A DNA stretch of 64,000 nucleotides from Nonomuraea candida (GTDB lineage: Bacteria > Actinomycetota > Actinomycetes > Streptosporangiales > Streptosporangiaceae). Both the position numbers and the translations under genes were made by a program. This document shows positions 25,413-32,872 of the stretch, in pieces (within the stretch, counting starts at the first letter, position 1; every line of letters starts with the position of its first letter). The stretch spans positions 37,518-101,517 of the forward strand of contig NZ_JOAG01000025.1 of assembly GCF_000725485.1 (NCBI RefSeq), written 5' to 3'. Below the pieces are notes generated by a model. It did no database searches and was not told the origin of the DNA. It saw only the letters and a program-made list of their open reading frames with translations.

Positions 25413-26285
25413 ATGAGAGTGCTCGGCTTCGGCGACAACATCGTCGACCGGTTCGTCGACCGGGGCATCGACTACCCCGGCGGCAACAGCGTCAACGTCG
25501 CCGTCTACGCCCGCAGGCTCGGCGTGGAGGCCGCCTACCTGGGAGTCTTCGGTGACGACGGGCTCGGCGGGTTCCTGCGCGAGTCGATCGCCGCCGAGGG
25601 CGTGGCCGTGAACCGCTGTGTCGTACGGGCCGGGGAGAGCGGCCTCTCCCGCCTGCGGGTGGACGACGGCGACCGCGTCTTCCTGGGCTGGAACGGCGGC
25701 GGCGTCACCGTGCGGGAGCCGCTGGTGCTCGACGCGGACCTGCTCGGCTACGTGGCGGGCTTCGACCTGGTGCACTCCAGCGTCTACTCGCGCAGCGAGC
25801 CGGAGCTGCCCAAGCTGGCCGGGCGCGGCCCGCTGGTCAGCTTCGACCTGTCCAGCGAGGAGGAGTTCCGCGACGCGGCCTACCTCGACCGCATCTGCCC
25901 GTACGCCGACCTGGTGCTGCTGTCCTGCTCCCACCTCGACGAGCGGGCCACGGCGGACCTGCTCGCCGAGGTGGTGGGGCGGGGCGCCGGGCTCGCGCTC
26001 GGCACCCGTGGCGTGGCCGGCGCGCTCGCCCACGACGGCCGGGTGACGGTGCCGGCCCCCGCCCGGCTCGCCGAGGGCCTGGTGGACACGATGGGCTGCG
26101 GCGACGCCTTCCTCGCCGGGTTCGCCGTGTCGCTGCTGGGCGACGGCTGGGCGGTGGGCGCGCCCGCGAGGCCCGCCGCGATCGAGCGGGCGCTGCGCCA
26201 GGGGGCCGAGGCGGCGTACGCGCAGTGCTTCGTCGAGGGCGCCTTCGGGCACGGCCGGGACAGTATCCTGTCCGGATCAAGGTGA
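25413..26285 (+). CDS. PfkB-family kinase, FrlD-like (fructoselysine kinase)
   Basis: A 290-residue sugar kinase. The substrate end GDNIVDRF.., PGGNSVNVAVYARRLG and GVFGDDGLGGFL is very close in layout to FrlD. The PfkB signature is DTMGCGDAFLAGF, where Asp231 is the catalytic base; the usual GAGD reads GCGD here. The role is ATP-dependent 6-phosphorylation of an imported fructosamine, making the substrate for the SIS deglycase encoded 4 nt upstream. The LacI gene follows after 15 nt. FrlD identity is well supported by sequence shape and context together. Confidence 0.87.
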   Translation: MRVLGFGDNIVDRFVDRGIDYPGGNSVNVAVYARRLGVEAAYLGVFGDDGLGGFLRESIAAEGVAVNRCVVRAGESGLSRLRVDDGDRVFLGWNGGGVTVREPLVLDADLLGYVAGFDLVHSSVYSRSEPELPKLAGRGPLVSFDLSSEEEFRDAAYLDRICPYADLVLLSCSHLDERATADLLAEVVGRGAGLALGTRGVAGALAHDGRVTVPAPARLAEGLVDTMGCGDAFLAGFAVSLLGDGWAVGAPARPAAIERALRQGAEAAYAQCFVEGAFGHGRDSILSGSR

Positions 26286-26300
26286 CGAGGGACGGGACGC

Positions 26301-27389
26301 ATGCCGACTGACCGCGGCCAGGCGGGGCCGACGATCTCCGAGGTGGCGGCGGAGGCCGGCGTGGGCCGCGCCACCGCGGCCCGCACGCTGGGCGGCTACG
26401 GATACGTCAGCCCCGAGCTGCGCGCGCGGGTGCTGGCGGCGGCCGAGAAGCTCGGCTACCGCGCCAACAGGCTGGCCCGCAGCATGTCCACGGGGGTCAG
26501 CCACACGCTGGGCGTGATCGTGGCCGACATCGGCAACCCGTTCTTCGCCGGGCTGCTGCGGGGCGTCTCCGACACCTCGCGGGCGCGGGGGTTCGACGTG
26601 ATCGTGCTGAGCACGTACGAAGACCTGCGGGAGGAGGTGGCGGCCACCAACGTGCTGATCGACAAGCGGGTCGACGGCGTCATCGTGGCCTCGGCCGCGC
26701 TCGGCCGCGACCAGGTCGCGCACCTGCGGGCCGCCATCGACCGGGGCATCCCGGTGGTGCTGGTGGACCGCGCGGTCCCCGCGCTCGACCTCGACGCCGT
26801 CGTCATCGACAACCGCGACGCGGCCCGCGAGGCCGTGGAGCGGCTCATCGCCGCCGGGCACCGGCGCATCGGCTTCGTCTGGGGGCCGCCGGTGGCGCAG
26901 GCCCCCGCCACCAGGCGCGAGCTGCTGGCGGCGGCCTCGCGCAACCTGTGGACCGACGGCGAGCGGCTGCGCGGCTACCTCGACGCCCTCGACGACGCGC
27001 ACATCCCGTTCGACCCGCGGCTCGTGATGGTCGGCCCGAAGACCGAGGAGCGGGTCGTCACCGAGGTCGGCCGGATGCTCGCGCTGCCCGACCGGGTCAC
27101 CGCCGTGTTCTGCACCGAGACCGACGGCATGACCGGCTCGCTGCGCGCCCTGCGCCAGGCGGGGCTGTCCTATCCGCGTGACGTGGCGCTGATCGGGTTC
27201 GACGACAGCTCGTGGGCGGCGGTGATGGACCCGCCGCTGACGATGATCGCCCAGCCGGTGCATGAGCTGGGCGCCAAGGCCGCGCAGGTGCTGCTCGACA
27301 TCCTCGGCGGGGCCGAGCCCGCCCGCGAGATGCACACCCTGCGCTCCCGCCTGATCGAGCGCGCCTCGGTGGCCCCGCCGGGCTCCTGA
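26301..27389 (+). CDS. LacI-family transcriptional regulator of the Amadori locus
   Basis: A 362-residue repressor. The helix-turn-helix is TISEVAAEAGVGRATAARTL with hinge LGYRANRLARSMSTG; the ligand domain has HTLGVIVADIGNPFFAGLLR, DGVIVASAALGRDQVAHL and ALIGFDDSSWAAVMDPPLTM. The sequence TAARTLGGYGYVSPE at the recognition helix is of the CcpA/GalR-like type that reads CG-centred palindromes, which agrees with TGATACCGGTATCA. Last gene of the frlB-frlD-like operon. Canonical E. coli and Bacillus frl loci use a GntR-type FrlR instead, so this control is different. Confidence 0.9.
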   Translation: MPTDRGQAGPTISEVAAEAGVGRATAARTLGGYGYVSPELRARVLAAAEKLGYRANRLARSMSTGVSHTLGVIVADIGNPFFAGLLRGVSDTSRARGFDVIVLSTYEDLREEVAATNVLIDKRVDGVIVASAALGRDQVAHLRAAIDRGIPVVLVDRAVPALDLDAVVIDNRDAAREAVERLIAAGHRRIGFVWGPPVAQAPATRRELLAAASRNLWTDGERLRGYLDALDDAHIPFDPRLVMVGPKTEERVVTEVGRMLALPDRVTAVFCTETDGMTGSLRALRQAGLSYPRDVALIGFDDSSWAAVMDPPLTMIAQPVHELGAKAAQVLLDILGGAEPAREMHTLRSRLIERASVAPPGS

Positions 27390-27396
27390 CGGCCGC

Positions 27397-27697
27397 TGTC
27401 GCTCTACCAGACGATCCTGGCCCACCGCGCCCCGCGAGAGACCGCCGCGCCGGAGACGCCGCCGGCCCGCCGGGCGCCCCGGTGGCCGGCGGTGGCCGTG
27501 CTGGCGGCCGGGACCGCGGGCGCGGCGACCCTGGGCTGGGTCCTGCTCACGCCGTCGGCGGGGACGGGAGCCCTGCGGGCACGTGCGACGACGACCTGAT
27601 CGACACCCTGGCCGCCTGCTCCGCCCTCTACTCCACCCCGGCGGTCAGCCGCTTCCAGGACTTCAACGGCCCCCGCTCCTGGGAGTGCTGGGGCTGA
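27397..27697 (+). pseudogene. Frameshifted membrane-protein remnant
   Basis: One frame gives LSLYQTILAHRAPRETAAP, a Pro/Arg-rich stretch and a membrane segment (WPAVAVLAAGTAGAATLGWV), then stops near 27598. The next frame continues with CDDDLIDTLAACSALYSTP followed by AVSRFQDFNGPRSWECWG and a stop at 27697. Together they read as the end of a single-pass membrane protein with an extracytoplasmic two-cysteine tail, broken by a frameshift around 27570-27590. No start codon or N-terminal domain remains. The family was not recognised. Confidence 0.45.
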
Positions 27698-27769
27698 CTT
27701 CGGATGCGGCCGCCTTTCGTACCGGGACGGCCTGGGCACGTCAAGCCGGTCTCAGCGCCAGAAAGTCCT

Positions 27770-27850
27770 ATATCCCGGCATGACTATACACCATCTGTTA
27801 TAGCTCAATTACTTTATGTAGTTATAGCAGGTCGCGAGGGCATGACAGAG
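27770..27850. promoter_or_regulatory. AT-rich promoter island with GTTATAGC direct repeats
   Basis: A markedly AT-rich stretch in an otherwise GC-rich window. GTTATAGC is repeated exactly at 27797-27804 and 27821-27828 (24-bp period), with TATACA and TTATGTA elements between or near them. It lies about 75-150 nt upstream of the C1q-like gene and probably contains its promoter; the repeats may be activator sites or a target of a nucleoid-silencing protein. Confidence 0.45.
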
Positions 27851-27921
27851 GACATCCATCGCATACGAAATCAGCTCGTGATGGATCAGGTTCCTCCACC
27901 CCCCACGAGAAAGGCCCCGCC

Positions 27922-28713
27922 ATGGATCCCTCCCAGCACGTGGACGACATCAACCACCCCCACGACGACGAACACGGCTCCCCCGCCGCGGCGGCGGACC
28001 TCGCCGCCCAGCCCTGGGACCCGCCCGGCCGCAGAATCCGTTTCGCGGACACGGCGTGCATCGCCTTCAACGGCACCGGGCGCCCCGACGACCCCATCAC
28101 CGCCGAGCCGGTGCTCAGCCCCGAGACGTGCAACGCCTTGCGCTGCACCGCCGACGGCCTGCTCGTGCCGGAGACAGGCATCGAGGCCGGGCCGGGCCTG
28201 CGCGTGACGCCCCCGGAGGAGGGCGACTGCCCGCAGGTGTGGCGCGTCGACGTGAACGGCGCGTGGACGCAGACCAGCGCCACGCTGGCCTTCCGGCACG
28301 ACCTCACCTCCGGTGCCCGGGAATGGGAGATCCTCACCGAGGTTCCCACCCTCACCATCCCCCGCGCCGGCGTCTGGGAGGTCAACTTCCAGGTGCGCGG
28401 CTGGGTCTCCCTACCGGCACCGGTACGCGCCCAGGCGACCGGAGTCACCGCCGGCATGTACAAGAACGGCACGCTGGTCAACGGCACGGAACTCATGGTC
28501 GTCCACATCAGCGAGCCGAGCGGCGGCCCGGGCAATCACGTCCAGGCGACCGGCTCGCGGCAGTTCATGCACGGGTTCGACGCCGGGGACACCATCCGGC
28601 TCGCCGCACGCCGCACCACCACGGCCGGATCGGCGGCCGTGGTGAGCAACCTCGACGGCCGCACCTATCTCACGGCACACTGGGTCGCCCCCGCAGGGGA
28701 CACGGCGGGATAG
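27922..28713 (+). CDS. Orphan C1q/TNF-like domain protein (phage-appendage-like)
   Basis: A 263-residue protein with no signal peptide. Residues 45-100 (CIAFNGTGRPDDPITAEPVL, CNALRCTADGLLVPE) resemble the repeat found near the ends of actinophage minor tail proteins. Residues 140-260 look like a C1q-type jelly roll: TLTIPRAGVWEVNFQVRGWV, GMYKNGTLVNGTELMVVH, FMHGFDAGDTIRLAARRT. Such proteins act as trimeric heads in phage tails or as surface-binding proteins. Here it is alone, with no other phage genes, behind an AT-rich promoter and a GAGAAAGG ribosome binding site. It may be a domesticated appendage gene or a cargo of a contractile or tailocin-like system encoded elsewhere. Function unknown. 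Confidence 0.6.
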   Translation: MDPSQHVDDINHPHDDEHGSPAAAADLAAQPWDPPGRRIRFADTACIAFNGTGRPDDPITAEPVLSPETCNALRCTADGLLVPETGIEAGPGLRVTPPEEGDCPQVWRVDVNGAWTQTSATLAFRHDLTSGAREWEILTEVPTLTIPRAGVWEVNFQVRGWVSLPAPVRAQATGVTAGMYKNGTLVNGTELMVVHISEPSGGPGNHVQATGSRQFMHGFDAGDTIRLAARRTTTAGSAAVVSNLDGRTYLTAHWVAPAGDTAG

Positions 28714-28747
28714 CGGAAGGCTCCCGCCGGCCCGGCCAACGGTCGCG

Positions 28748-28843
28748 CAAGGCACCGGCCGGCACGCCTACCGGTCCCGCAAGGCACCGGCCGGCACGCC
28801 TACCGGCCGCGGAAGGCACCGGCCGGGCGTGCCTACCGGCCGG
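28748..28843. repeat. 32-bp tandem repeat copying the PucR-gene stop
   Basis: Three units with a 32-bp period (AAGGCACCGGCCGGCACGCC followed by TACCGG...), from 28748 to 28843. The last unit includes the stop codon of the PucR gene (CTA on the plus strand at 28833-28835); CTA is also found at 28768-28770 and 28800-28802. GGCACCGGCCGG also gives hairpins that may help termination for both convergent genes. Confidence 0.75.
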
Positions 28844-30476
28844 GGAGGGTGACCGTGCGGCAGGCCAGGTGCAGGGCGAGGCGCTCGTCCCGGTGGCCGA
28901 GGTCCACGCCCAGGAGCCGCTCGACGCGGTCGATGCGGGCCGCCACGGTGTTGCGGTGCACGCCCAGCACGGCCGCCGTCTCCGCGATCGACGACTCGGC
29001 GTCGAGGTAGGCCGACAGGGTGCGGACGAGGTCGCCCGGCTGGTCGCGCAGGGGCGCCAGCAGCGCGCGGGCGGCGGGCTCGAAGGTGTCGGTCCTGGTC
29101 CACTCCAGCAGGAGCTGCGCCATGCCGAGCTGGTCCACCTGGAGGAAGTACCCCGCCTCCGGGCGGGTCGCGGCGAGCCTGGCCGCGTCGGTGGCTTCGG
29201 CGACCGTGCCGGCCAGGCCCTCGGGCCAGGGGTGCGGCCGGCCGACGCCCATGTGGTCGGCGATCGCGCCGCGCAGCTTGCGGTGGGCGGCGCGCAGCCG
29301 GCCCGCCAGGGCGCGGACCCGCGCCGGGGTCGGCTCCTGGGCGAACGAGGTCCACCCGGTCCATCCTTCGCCGTGCTCCACGACCACGGCCTCGACACCC
29401 TCCGCGCGCAGGACGCGGGAGATCTCCGCCGTCCTGGGCACCAGGTCGAGCGTGGAGACCGCGCCGATGCGCAGCCCGACGTGCCAGCCGCCGAGTTGCC
29501 AGCCCGCGTCCGCCACGCGCCTGCGGAGCTGGGCCGAGGGCTCGCCGTCCAGCCGCAGCAGGTCGCCCAGCAGCGCGGTGCGGGCCCGCGCGTCGCGCTC
29601 CAGCTCCAGGCGGTGGGCCAGCAGCCAGCGCTGCACCGCGACGGCCGCCACGGACAGGGCGGGCGGCACGATCTCCGCCCGCGCCGCCGCCGTCCCGCGC
29701 AACTCGGCCACCAGCCAGAACGTCGGCCGCGCCGGATACGGCAGCATCGCCGGGTGGGCCAGCAGCACCCCGTCGGCCAGCGCGACCCGCTGCGGGACGA
29801 ACTCGTCCACGCGCACCGCGCCGGGCTCGGCGAGCCGGCCGGCCAGCGGCTGCCCCCGGTCGTCGAGCAGCGCCACCGGCACGCCGAGCAGGTCGCCCAG
29901 CCTGCGCATCACGTCCTCGGGCGCGCAGGCGCGGTCGTCGAAGGCCCGGTGCGCGGCCAGGACGAGCCGCGCGCGGTCGATCTCGGGCTCGGCCAGCAGC
30001 AGGCGGGCCGTGACGACCAGGTTCAGCGGGTCACCGCCGGCGGCCCCGAGCAGCGGCAGCCCGAGCCGCTCGGCCAGCAACACCGTCGCCCGCGCCGCCC
30101 CGGAACCCGCCACCACCCCGGAACCCATCACCGCCCCGGAGCCGGCCGTCATGCCCGAACCCGCTACGGCCCCGGAACCCGGCTCGGGCGCGGAGGCCAC
30201 CGGCGCTCCGGAGCCCGCCGGCGGGCCGAAGGGGACGAGCACGCCGGCGCCACCGGCGTCCGCGACCCGGCGCAGCAGCGCGTCCAGCCGCCAGTCGGCG
30301 GGCTGTGGGGGTCCCGTGACGACGATCAGCTCGCCGGCCGCGACGGGATCGCCCGCGCCGGGGTCGGCGACCGGCCGGACCGCGCGCACCGGCGCGTCGA
30401 GCCCGGCCGCCCCGGCGAGCACGCGCACCGCGCCGCTCCACTCGGGCAGCGCCAGCAGCCTGCGCACGCTGCTCAT
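28833..30476 (-). CDS. PucR-family transcriptional regulator
   Basis: A 547-residue regulator. The N-terminal PucR/purine-catabolism-like domain (VRRLLALPEWSGAVRVLAG, ELIVVTG) is interrupted at about residues 90-125 by a Gly/Ser/Ala-rich in-frame repeat (AGSGMTAGSGAVMGSGVVAG). The GGDEF-like middle part follows, and the C-terminal HTH_30 domain reads SIAETAAVLGVHRNTVAARI with DRVERLLGVDL. ATG 30476 follows GGGGTGAGGGG. PucR proteins usually activate purine or allantoin catabolism genes when the substrate is present. Here it is the last gene of the DUF917/hydantoinase/permease run and is most likely its regulator. Confidence 0.88.
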   Translation of the reverse strand: MSSVRRLLALPEWSGAVRVLAGAAGLDAPVRAVRPVADPGAGDPVAAGELIVVTGPPQPADWRLDALLRRVADAGGAGVLVPFGPPAGSGAPVASAPEPGSGAVAGSGMTAGSGAVMGSGVVAGSGAARATVLLAERLGLPLLGAAGGDPLNLVVTARLLLAEPEIDRARLVLAAHRAFDDRACAPEDVMRRLGDLLGVPVALLDDRGQPLAGRLAEPGAVRVDEFVPQRVALADGVLLAHPAMLPYPARPTFWLVAELRGTAAARAEIVPPALSVAAVAVQRWLLAHRLELERDARARTALLGDLLRLDGEPSAQLRRRVADAGWQLGGWHVGLRIGAVSTLDLVPRTAEISRVLRAEGVEAVVVEHGEGWTGWTSFAQEPTPARVRALAGRLRAAHRKLRGAIADHMGVGRPHPWPEGLAGTVAEATDAARLAATRPEAGYFLQVDQLGMAQLLLEWTRTDTFEPAARALLAPLRDQPGDLVRTLSAYLDAESSIAETAAVLGVHRNTVAARIDRVERLLGVDLGHRDERLALHLACRTVTLPGR

Positions 30477-30531
30477 CCCCTCACCCCCGAGCACGCGCGG
30501 ACCGCCTGCCCCCGGAGCACGCCCCCGCCGA

Positions 30532-31629
30532 TCATCTGGCCTCCCCCGGGCCGGGTGGCAGGAGGAGGGCGGGGTCGGCGTCGAGGCCGTAGGCGCGGGG
30601 GGCGAGGACGGCGAGCCGGCCCGGCTCGGTCCAGAACGGCGCGATCGCCACCTGCAGCACCAGCACCTCCATCCCCACCCGCACCGTGTCGCCCGCGATC
30701 GGCGCCCCGGTACGGCGGTCCAGCACCGCGATCACGTCGGGCGTGGACGCCACGACCCGCCCGTCACGCAGGGCGAGCAGGTATTCGTTCTCCATCTCCA
30801 GCCGCAGCAGCTCGTCCGTCCCGTGCCCCGTCACCGTGACGCTGCCCCGCGCGAACCCCGGCCGCCCGTGCGCCCCCGGCCCGGGACGCCGGGCCACCTC
30901 GGCCACCCGCCCCACGGACAGCACCCGGCCCCCGGTGGCGGCGGCCAGCCGGTCCGGGTCGGGCGAGTCGCCGAGGGCGAGCAGGCGCCGCCCCAGCCGT
31001 ACCGCGGCGGAGACGGAGCCGGTGACGCAGCAGGCGGCCAGCTCGCCCGCCGGGACCGGCGCGAGCGCGAGCGCCGCCCACCCGCCCGCGCCCGGCAGGA
31101 ACGTGCGGGCGGTGCGCTCCAGGTCGGCGGGCGCGCCGGTGCCCTGGACGAGCACCTGCCCGCTCGGCTCGGCCAGCGCGGCGGGGGTGATCGGGCGGCC
31201 GGCGGCGGCCAGGGAGAGCTGGTCGAGCCGCGGCAGCCCGCGCCCCGACAGGTCGGCGTCCACCGCGCCCAGGCCCAGGTCGCAGGCGGCGACCAGCGGC
31301 ATGACGCCGTTGAGCCCGCCGATCTCGATGGAGACCAGCGCGTCGGCGCGCTCGCCCGTCCAGCGCTGGATGGCGTCCACGGCGGCGGCGACCTCGTGGC
31401 CGCCGGGCAGCTTCTCGGCGAAGACGGCGGTCGCGCCGACCACGCCCACCGGCACGACCCGGGCCCGCGGCGGCAGGGCGGCCAGCGGGCGCACGGCGAC
31501 GTCGAGGCCGTCGGCCAGCCGCCGCCGCAGCAGGGTGGCCGCGGTCCGGCTGTCGCCGCCGCCCCCGGAGCCCAGCACGGCCACGCCCCGCTCCAGCGCG
31601 GCGACGTCCGGCAGGTCGATGCGCAGCAT
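30532..31629 (-). CDS. DUF917 (S-Me-THD-like) protein, divergent paralogue
   Basis: A 365-residue paralogue, third of the DUF917 genes in transcription order. It keeps the N-terminal GVAVLGSGGGGDSRTAATLL and SIEIGGLNGVMPLVAACDLG. However, the strictly kept VDADGMGRAFPE motif of its two neighbours is changed to VDADLSGRGLPR, and the final domain is shorter (MEVLVLQVAIAPFW). It may therefore have another substrate or be a non-catalytic partner. PF06032 was renamed after an S-methyl-thiohydantoin desulfurase, so hydantoin-ring chemistry is plausible. ATG 31629 has CTGGGG upstream. An SDR remnant lies between it and the preceding DUF917 gene. Confidence 0.8.
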   Translation of the reverse strand: MLRIDLPDVAALERGVAVLGSGGGGDSRTAATLLRRRLADGLDVAVRPLAALPPRARVVPVGVVGATAVFAEKLPGGHEVAAAVDAIQRWTGERADALVSIEIGGLNGVMPLVAACDLGLGAVDADLSGRGLPRLDQLSLAAAGRPITPAALAEPSGQVLVQGTGAPADLERTARTFLPGAGGWAALALAPVPAGELAACCVTGSVSAAVRLGRRLLALGDSPDPDRLAAATGGRVLSVGRVAEVARRPGPGAHGRPGFARGSVTVTGHGTDELLRLEMENEYLLALRDGRVVASTPDVIAVLDRRTGAPIAGDTVRVGMEVLVLQVAIAPFWTEPGRLAVLAPRAYGLDADPALLLPPGPGEAR

Positions 31630-31652
31630 GCACCCCAGCTTGCCGTACGCGC

Positions 31653-31781
31653 TCAGCACAGCGTGTATCCGCCGTCCGGGTAGAACGCCGGCCGCCGGCC
31701 GCCGGCGGCCACGGCGGGCCTGGCCACCGGCGGCCCGACGCCCGCCCCGCCGCCGATGATCACGGCCGTGCGGCCGTCCAC
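31653..31781 (-). pseudogene. Collapsed short-chain dehydrogenase remnant
   Basis: A 42-residue frame joins an SDR nucleotide-binding start (TAVIIGGGAGVGPPVARPAV) directly to an SDR-like end (YPDGGYTLC), with the about 200 residues between missing. It overlaps the end of the DUF917 gene upstream. It is best read as the scar of a deleted SDR gene that belonged to this operon. It is unlikely to make a working protein. Confidence 0.5.
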
Positions 31782-32872
31782 GTGCCCTCCTCGACGGGCC
31801 GGAACGGGTGCGGGAGGCCGAACGCGGCGGGCCCGAACACCGCGAGCGCCTCGGGGGTGCGCATCAGGGCGGGGGTGGAGATGCCGACGACCGTGATCCG
31901 CTGGCCGTAGCGCAGGCTCTCGGTGGTGATCGGCTCGGCCTGCTCCGCCTCCAGCACGCACACCAGGTCGGGGACGACGCAGCGCGCCTCGCCGTCCACC
32001 AGCGCGACCAGGTGCTCGTTCTGGAAGACCAGCTCCAGCTCGTGCCGCCCGTCGAACGACACCGCCGCCGCCCGGCCGCGCGCGAAGCCCGCCTCGGTGC
32101 GCCGTTCGACGTCGGTGACCTTGCCGCGGAACAGCACGCGCAGGTGCCCGTACAGGGTGTCGCGCAGGGTCTCGGCCAGCGCCTCGACGGGGTCGGCCGC
32201 GCGGTCGCGGGCCTGCCCGAGCGCGCGGCCGATGGTGCGGGCGAGGGACAGCGTGCGCGGCACCGCCGTGCGTTTCACCTGGGCGCCGCTCATCGGGTAC
32301 TCGGCGATGTGGGCGACGCCGCCCAGGCGGATGGTGAGGCCGCGGGCCAGCCATTCCATGTGCGCGTTGTCGGCGCCGGTGTCGATGACCGCGGTCTCGC
32401 CGCGCTCGCCGGCCACGGCCATCGGCGAGCCGGGCACCCCGTACACCGCGAAGGTCTCCATCTGCAGCTCGGGGAAGGCGCGGCCCATGCCGTCGGCGTC
32501 CACGACGGGCAGGCCGGTCCTGGCGGCCACGACGAGGGGGATCATCGAGTTGACGCCGCCGCACTCGATGGGCATGGTGGCGCCGGCCTTCCTGCCCAGG
32601 TGCGCCTCCAGCGCGCGCAGCGCGGCGACCGGCTCGGTGCCGCGCGGCAGCTTCTCGTGCACCACCGTCGGCGCGCCCATCTGGGCGGTGGGGATCACCA
32701 GCGTGTCGTCGTCCAGGTCGTCCGGGTCGAGCACGGTGATGGGGCCGTGCTCGCGGATGGCCTGGCGCACCAGCAGCCGCCCGACGTAGGGGTCGCCGCC
32801 GCCGCCCGTGCCCAGCAGGGCTGCGCCGCGGGCCAGGTCGGGCAGGTCGCGTTCGGTCAGCTCCCAGCTCAC
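31760..32872 (-). CDS. DUF917 (S-Me-THD-like) protein
   Basis: A 370-residue cytoplasmic protein. The GTG at 32872 overlaps the previous gene's stop by 4 nt (GTGA), showing translational coupling. Conserved parts are GAALLGTGGGGDPYVGRLLV, IECGGVNSMIPLVVAA, VVDADGMGRAFPELQM, FRGKVTDVERRTEAGFARG and SLRYGQRITVVG. The order (N-terminal domain, then a hydantoinase-linked C-terminal domain) is full length. Adjacent to hydantoinase/oxoprolinase and a second DUF917 protein, it may form a complex with them, as subunits in acetone carboxylase/hydantoinase-like systems do. The reaction is inferred only at the level of hydantoin-like ring opening or desulfuration. Confidence 0.87.
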   Translation of the reverse strand: MSWELTERDLPDLARGAALLGTGGGGDPYVGRLLVRQAIREHGPITVLDPDDLDDDTLVIPTAQMGAPTVVHEKLPRGTEPVAALRALEAHLGRKAGATMPIECGGVNSMIPLVVAARTGLPVVDADGMGRAFPELQMETFAVYGVPGSPMAVAGERGETAVIDTGADNAHMEWLARGLTIRLGGVAHIAEYPMSGAQVKRTAVPRTLSLARTIGRALGQARDRAADPVEALAETLRDTLYGHLRVLFRGKVTDVERRTEAGFARGRAAAVSFDGRHELELVFQNEHLVALVDGEARCVVPDLVCVLEAEQAEPITTESLRYGQRITVVGISTPALMRTPEALAVFGPAAFGLPHPFRPVEEGTWTAARP

